Source of the DNA: an uncultured Clostridia bacterium
GTDB taxonomy: Bacteria; Bacillota; Clostridia; Lachnospirales; CAG-274
Direction of reading: 5' to 3'
Assembly: GCA_944376805.1 (NCBI GenBank)
Contig: CALWDX010000041.1
Location: 1-51,608 of the forward strand
Length of the DNA stretch: 51,608 nt
A program made the translations under genes and the position numbers. How positions within the stretch are numbered: position 1 is the first letter of the stretch; every line of letters begins with the position of its first letter. The notes under the pieces are model-generated. The model ran no database searches, was not told where the DNA came from, and saw only the letters and a list, made by a program, of their open reading frames with translations. Positions 47,110 through 51,608 of the stretch are shown here, piece by piece.

Positions 47110-48252
47110 ATGAATAAAAAGTGTATAGTTACTATATTGAGTATTGTTTTTTTGTCTAATATAAATATATATGCTAATCAACATAATTTTAAAATTAATA
47201 AAAATGATAATGATATAATAAGTATGGAAAATATTGAAGTATTAGATATTAATAATAATAAAGTTGGCAATAAAAATTGGAGTAGTGCTGTTGTTTTAAA
47301 TAGTGGCAACCTATTAGTAGGAGAATTTAAAACAGATAAAACATATGATTATTATGAAATAAATAAACAAGGAGAAAAGTCTTTTATAACTAATAGCAAA
47401 TATTATATAAAAGATATAGATAGTAAAACAGGTAATTTTATAACTGTAAAAAATGAAAATAATAATTACTATTTAGGTGTTTTAGATAAAGAGTTTAATA
47501 TTATTTATGATAATATTTTTGAATATAAAGAAAATGCTTTTGAAGAATATAGTGATATATTAAAATTAAAAGATGGAAAGTATGGGGTATTTACAATTGA
47601 AGGTGAAGAAATTATAAATCCTATATTTAAAAGTATAAAAAAAATAAATAATGAAAATTTTGAATGTATATATAATAATAAAACTTATACTATAAAAAAT
47701 ATTAATGGTATATATGTAAATGAAACTGCTATAAAAAATGTTAATAATTGGGCTAAAGACAGTTTAGAAAAAGCATTAAAACTAAATTTTGTATCACAAG
47801 ATTTACAATTAAAATTAAATGATTATATTACAAGAGAACAATTTTGTGAATTAATAGTAAAACTTTATGAAGAAAAAACAAGTTTTCAAATACCTATAAG
47901 GAAAAAAAATATATTTATAGATACTAATAATAAATATGTTTTAAAAGCTTATAGTTTAGGTATTGTTTCTGGAAAATCTGAAAATAAATTTGAACCTAAT
48001 AGTTATATAACTAGAGAAGAAAGTGCAGTTATTTTAAGTAACTTAATTGGAAAAATGGAATATTCTATTACTGAAGTTGGATATATATATAAAGATAATA
48101 ATTTAATATCTAATTGGGCAAAAGAACCTGTACAAATAGTTTCTAATGCTAAAATAATGAATGGGGATAATAATAATAATTTTAATCCTAAAGATAATTA
48201 TAAAGTAATTGAAGCTATTTCTACTATTATGCGATTATATGAACTAAAATAA
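47110..48252 (+). CDS. Secreted S-layer-homology protein with WG-like repeats
   Basis: A 380-residue exported protein. Signal peptide about 1-22 (hydrophobic core, cleavage near IYANQ). Middle part (about 45-195) contains KWG/WG-like units such as LKDGKYGVFTIEGEEIINPIF. The C-terminal 180 residues hold three SLH units: the first degenerate (NNWAKDSLEKALKLNFV), then NKYVLKAYSLGIVSGKSENKF with YITREESAVIL, then NWAKEPVQIVSNAKIMNGD ending NYKVIEAISTIMRL. SLH domains bind pyruvylated secondary cell-wall polymer, so the protein is probably cell-surface attached. The start follows AAAGGTGGG. Function beyond attachment is unknown. Confidence 0.85.
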   Translation: MNKKCIVTILSIVFLSNINIYANQHNFKINKNDNDIISMENIEVLDINNNKVGNKNWSSAVVLNSGNLLVGEFKTDKTYDYYEINKQGEKSFITNSKYYIKDIDSKTGNFITVKNENNNYYLGVLDKEFNIIYDNIFEYKENAFEEYSDILKLKDGKYGVFTIEGEEIINPIFKSIKKINNENFECIYNNKTYTIKNINGIYVNETAIKNVNNWAKDSLEKALKLNFVSQDLQLKLNDYITREQFCELIVKLYEEKTSFQIPIRKKNIFIDTNNKYVLKAYSLGIVSGKSENKFEPNSYITREESAVILSNLIGKMEYSITEVGYIYKDNNLISNWAKEPVQIVSNAKIMNGDNNNNFNPKDNYKVIEAISTIMRLYELK

Positions 48253-48300
48253 ATTAATAAAATCATATGATAAATTTTTATAAATCTACTTAAAATTTAA

Positions 48301-48368
48301 GCTAAACTAAATGGAATGTCTTCTATTAAATTTAGAAAACATTCCACTTTATTAGCTTATTTTTTATT
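48301..48368. terminator. Long hairpin after the SLH gene
   Basis: About 25-bp imperfect inverted repeat (GCTAA ends at 48301 and 48356, core TGGAATGT/ACATTCCA), followed on the plus strand by a T-rich run. Probably the terminator of the SLH gene, though its length also fits a mobile-element end. Confidence 0.55.
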
Positions 48369-48489
48369 GTTCCACTTTTGGGTTTAGTACATATTTCAAT
48401 TTTACTTTTGTTTATACATTTAATGATAAAAAATTATAATTGTATTTTTATAAATTAAGTTGATAGTTTTATTTTCTAATTTAGATTTT

Positions 48490-48835
48490 TGGTTACAAAC
48501 ACTATCAAATGACTTTATATAGAATTTTTTAAAGAGCTTATTATTAAAATTTGTTCATTATTTTTATAGATTCCTTTAGTTGAATAAGAATATTTTGTTT
48601 CAGCAGAATAATTTATATATTCATCACTAATACCTTTTGGCATATTTTCTTTTTCTAAAAGGGTTTCTTAAGTATCAAATTCATATTCTAGTTTTATATT
48701 AAACTTTTCAATTTTTTTCTAAAACAGGTTTTGCAACTCTTATAATTTCTATATCTTTTATTCTTGAACCAATATATGTAGTATATTATTGTCCCTTATC
48801 TCTAGCATCAATAATAACAATTTTTTACCTATTGC
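48490..48835 (-). pseudogene. Decayed coding region, faintly amidase-like
   Basis: The minus strand carries a protein-like reading broken by at least three stops and one or two frameshifts. It starts KIVIIDARDKGQ, then YTTYIGSRIKDIEIIRVAKP, a frameshift near EKIEKFNIKLEYEFDT, and ends near YSTKGIYKNNEQILIISSL. The opening resembles the IVIDAGHGG start of Amidase_3 cell-wall amidases, with the metal His lost. The similarity is weak and the family is only a suggestion. That this was once coding is more secure than what it was. Confidence 0.4.
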
Positions 48836-48840
48836 AAAAA

Positions 48841-49339
48841 ATACATAATATTAAAGTATAACTCTAATATAAACAAGACAGTGAAAATTTTTATAAATAT
48901 TTATTAATATTTGATTTGAAAAATGGATGAAAACAATTATTTAAATACTAATTAAAATAAAATAATTATACAAAGATTTATCTAGTATTTAAATTATATA
49001 ATCAAATATTAGAACAATATTTATTTTAACTAGCATAATATATATAAAATATCTAAAAATAAAGTATTATAATTTATAATATATACTAAAAAACTCAGAT
49101 ATTATTAAAAAATATTTATATATTCTATTTAGATAAAATAATTGAAAAAATTACAAATTATTGATAAAATATTATTAATATAATATTTTAGAAGGGGGAA
49201 GTAATGATTTAAAAAAATATAAAAAAATTATATGATTATTAATCATATTAATATTTTTAAAATTTAATAAATATTTATTATGTTAATTTTAATAAATTTG
49301 AGTTATTAATTTTTTAATCATTTTTAGGAGGTTTATAAA
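48841..49339. other. AT-rich intergenic region upstream of the chemoreceptor
   Basis: About 500 bases with no supported gene, rich in short AT repeats. A binding-site-like GAAGGGGGAAG before ATG-ATT-TAA at 49203 encodes only two residues, perhaps a trace of a former gene or a leader. A small inverted repeat lies at 49236-49252. The receptor promoter is listed separately. Confidence 0.5.
49142..49170 (+). promoter_or_regulatory. Possible promoter of the chemoreceptor gene
   Basis: TTGAAA (49142-49147), 17-base spacer, TAAAAT (49165-49170), giving a leader of about 160 bases. No flagellar sigma-D type boxes were noticed. Confidence 0.4.
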
Positions 49340-51608
49340 ATGAAATTTATAAAGAATTTAAAAATATCAACAAAACTTGCTATTATGGTTTCATCAATAG
49401 GAGTTTTAGTAATTATTCTCAGTTTATTAAGTGTTTCATTTTTAAAAAATTCAAATGAACAATATAGAACAAGTATTGAAAATAACAGAGTAGCTGTTGA
49501 AGGAAGTATATCTATTTTGTATAGTTTTGTTGATATGACTACTGCTGTATTAGCACAAGAACAAACATTAGGAACTTTAACAACTTATGATGCTGCAAGA
49601 AAAGAAATTACTGAAGTTTATAATAATGCTATAAATTCTTTAAATTCATATAAGCAAATACTTCAAGAAACTGCAAGAAAAGAAAATAAAGACTATAGTA
49701 AAGAACTTGCTTCTATTGATAAAATAAATGACCTTTTTGAAGTTTATTATCAAAAATGTATAGAACATTTAAACCAACACGAAAAAGGTGTTTTTAATGG
49801 TGAAAATGGTATTCAACTTCATTCAGAGTATCAAAAAGAACGTAAAGCTGCTTCTGAGGCTATTTTTGGTGAAGTTGGTAAAATGGGACCTGCATATAAT
49901 TTACCTATGGAAGCATTTGATAAAATGGTTTTAAGTTTAAAAGATGTTTATAATCAAATTAAAAATGAAACTATCACTTTAATGACTATAGCAATAGTTA
50001 TAATATTATTTTTAGTTTTATTTGGTTTCTTAATAGGTATTAGTATTATAAATCCAATTAAAAAAATAGTTGGTATTACTAATGAAGTTTCTCAAGGTAA
50101 TTTAGATATAAATATTAGTACTAATGCTAATAATGAAATAGGCAAATTATCAAATTCAGTTAATAATGTATCAAATATTGTTAATAATATTATTTATGAT
50201 ATTAATGAATTATCTAAAGAACTTGATAATGGTAACTTATCATTTAGAATAAATGAAGAAGTATACAATGGTTCATTTAAACAAGCTGTTGAAGCAATAA
50301 ATACTGCAATTACAGGATTAGTAGATGATTCAAATTATGTTACAGAATTAGCTCAAAATATAAGTAATGGTAATTTAGAAATAGAACTTTACAATTTACC
50401 AGGAGAAAAACAGAAACCTATTGATGCTTTATCAAATGTAAAATTTATAGTTGAAGATATTTCAAAAGAAATAAATACATTTATGACATATGCTGGAAAT
50501 GGTGATTTAACATATAGAGTAAATCCTTCTAAATACACAGGTGTATGGATGCAAACAGCTAAATTATTAAATGAATTTATAGAGAATTTAGCAAATCCTA
50601 TTAAAGAAATACAAGGCACATTAAATCATTTTGCAAAAGGCGAATTTAGTTACAGAGTTCCTAATATATATAAAGGTGAATTTGATAATATTGGTAAAGC
50701 CTTAAACTTTACTGCTGAAACTATTGGTTCTTACATTAATGAAATATCTGAATTATTAAAGAAAATGGCTAATAAAGATTTTGATATTTCTATAGATAGA
50801 GAATATATTGGTGATTTCCAAGAAATAAAAAGTTCTGTAATTTTTATAGTAGAAAATTTAAGTATATTGGTTAGGAATATAATATCTTCTGCTGAACAAG
50901 TTTCTGCTGGAGCTAAACAAATTTCTGATTCTAGTATATCATTAGCAGCTGGTGCTACTGAACAATCTGAAACATTAGAAAAACTTAATCAAAATATGAA
51001 AGATATACATACTCAAACAAAATTAAATACAGAGGCAGCTAATAAAGCTAACGCTCTTGCTTTAAATACTAAACAAAATGCTGATACTGGTAATCAACAA
51101 ATGAATAAAATGCTATTATCTATGGAAGAAATAAATATAGCATCTAATAGTATATCTAATATAATAAATGTAATAGATGATATAGCATTCCAAACTAATA
51201 TACTTGCTCTTAATGCTGCCGTTGAAGCTGCTCGCGCTGGTGAACACGGCAAAGGTTTTGCTGTTGTTGCTGAAGAAGTTAGAAATCTTGCAAGAAGAAG
51301 TCAAGAGGCAGCAAAAGAAACTACTAAATTAATTGAAACTACTGTTGAAAAGGTTGAAGAAGGTTATAAAATAGCTAATGAAACTTCAAATGAACTTTCA
51401 AAAATAGTTGAAGAAATACAAGAAATTACTGAATTAGTTAATAATTGTGCTATTGCTTCACAAGCCCAAGAACAATCTATTGATGAAATATCTGCTTCTA
51501 TTGCTGATATTTCAGAAGTAACTCAAGGAAATACTGCTACAAGTGAACAAACTGCTGCAGCTTCTGAAGAATTATCTAGTCAAGCTGATGTATTCTACTC
51601 TTCTGTTT
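49340..51608 (+). CDS. Methyl-accepting chemotaxis protein with tandem HAMP segments, 3' end cut
   Basis: Transmembrane chemoreceptor; 756 residues are visible and the frame runs off the window. Membrane span 1 (about 12-32), an extracellular helical 4HB-like sensor (about 33-212), span 2 (about 213-236), and a HAMP domain beginning [19 protein letters not shown]. Four or five further HAMP-like units follow up to about 520, recognisable by repeating (N/K)G(N/D/E)L/F segments ([51 protein letters not shown]). The signalling tip [20 protein letters not shown] lies at about 617-636. ATG at 49340 follows AGGAGG. The ligand is unknown. Confidence 0.95.
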   Translation, partial: MKFIKNLKISTKLAIMVSSIGVLVIILSLLSVSFLKNSNEQYRTSIENNRVAVEGSISILYSFVDMTTAVLAQEQTLGTLTTYDAARKEITEVYNNAINSLNSYKQILQETARKENKDYSKELASIDKINDLFEVYYQKCIEHLNQHEKGVFNGENGIQLHSEYQKERKAASEAIFGEVGKMGPAYNLPMEAFDKMVLSLKDVYNQIKNETITLMTIAIVIILFLVLFGFLIGISIINPIKKIVGITNEVSQGNLDINISTNANNEIGKLSNSVNNVSNIVNNIIYDINELSKELDNGNLSFRINEEVYNGSFKQAVEAINTAITGLVDDSNYVTELAQNISNGNLEIELYNLPGEKQKPIDALSNVKFIVEDISKEINTFMTYAGNGDLTYRVNPSKYTGVWMQTAKLLNEFIENLANPIKEIQGTLNHFAKGEFSYRVPNIYKGEFDNIGKALNFTAETIGSYINEISELLKKMANKDFDISIDREYIGDFQEIKSSVIFIVENLSILVRNIISSAEQVSAGAKQISDSSISLAAGATEQSETLEKLNQNMKDIHTQTKLNTEAANKANALALNTKQNADTGNQQMNKMLLSMEEINIASNSISNIINVIDDIAFQTNILALNAAVEAARAGEHGKGFAVVAEEVRNLARRSQEAAKETTKLIETTVEKVEEGYKIANETSNELSKIVEEIQEITELVNNCAIASQAQEQSIDEISASIADISEVTQGNTATSEQTAAASEELSSQADVFYSSV

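Noticed and set aside
49196..49214. Ribosome-binding-like site followed by ATG-ATT-TAA
   Set aside because: Encodes two residues; no evidence for a functional leader.

Overview
The window is very AT-rich DNA from a low-GC Firmicute, most likely an anaerobic member of the Clostridia (Lachnospirales-like; genus not resolved). The support is AGGAGG-type ribosome binding sites before nearly every gene, TTG and GTG starts, tRNAs without encoded CCA, a MurE with the meso-DAP motif DNPR, an S-layer-homology protein, a PTS permease, and ZTP and cobalamin riboswitches.

Layout. 1-1684: 3' part of a glycerol dehydrogenase, a PadR-like remnant and a minus-strand tRNA operon (Phe, Gly-UCC, Gly-GCC, Gly-UCC). 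1739-3483: purH on the minus strand under a ZTP riboswitch. 3537-11943: carbohydrate block with a glucose-family PTS EIICB, a LacI-type regulator and a GH2 beta-galactosidase, interrupted by a minus-strand pair (prepilin-peptidase-like protein and PEGA membrane protein). 12005-19702: UvrD-type helicase, a 37-residue membrane peptide, an acidic single-span protein, two DUF4097-type paralogues and a VanW protein, which looks like an envelope cluster. 19806-22195: secreted PHP-domain protein and a DUF898-type membrane protein. 22229-27871: B12-riboswitch operon for cobamide lower-ligand assembly and salvage (cobT, cobU, cobS, a second CobU-like gene, cobC, btuF-like lipoprotein, and a cobQ without its amidotransferase domain). 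28206-35265: peptidoglycan genes murE-murF-mraY-murD-ftsW followed by ispD. 35436-36537: lrgAB on the minus strand. 36621-46480: de novo pyrimidine operon pyrB-pyrC-pyrF-carA-carB-orf-pyrK-pyrD. 46535-48252: a GNAT acetyltransferase and an SLH protein. 48253-49339: mostly decayed DNA. 49340-end: a chemoreceptor with tandem HAMP segments, cut by the window end.

Most notable: the pyr operon starts with a U-rich leader ORF whose stop codon abuts an intrinsic terminator. This is the architecture of the enterobacterial pyrBI UTP-sensing attenuator, in a Firmicute where PyrR control would be expected. Other points of interest are the precise loss of the GATase domain from CobQ, two CobU-like proteins with complementary degenerate motifs, a prepilin-peptidase homologue with both catalytic Asp positions apparently Asn and no Met codon at all, and a membrane protein with three FliM-like SQEE/D motifs in its cytoplasmic tail.

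All assignments come from reading the sequence. No similarity search, structure prediction or RNA folding was run.
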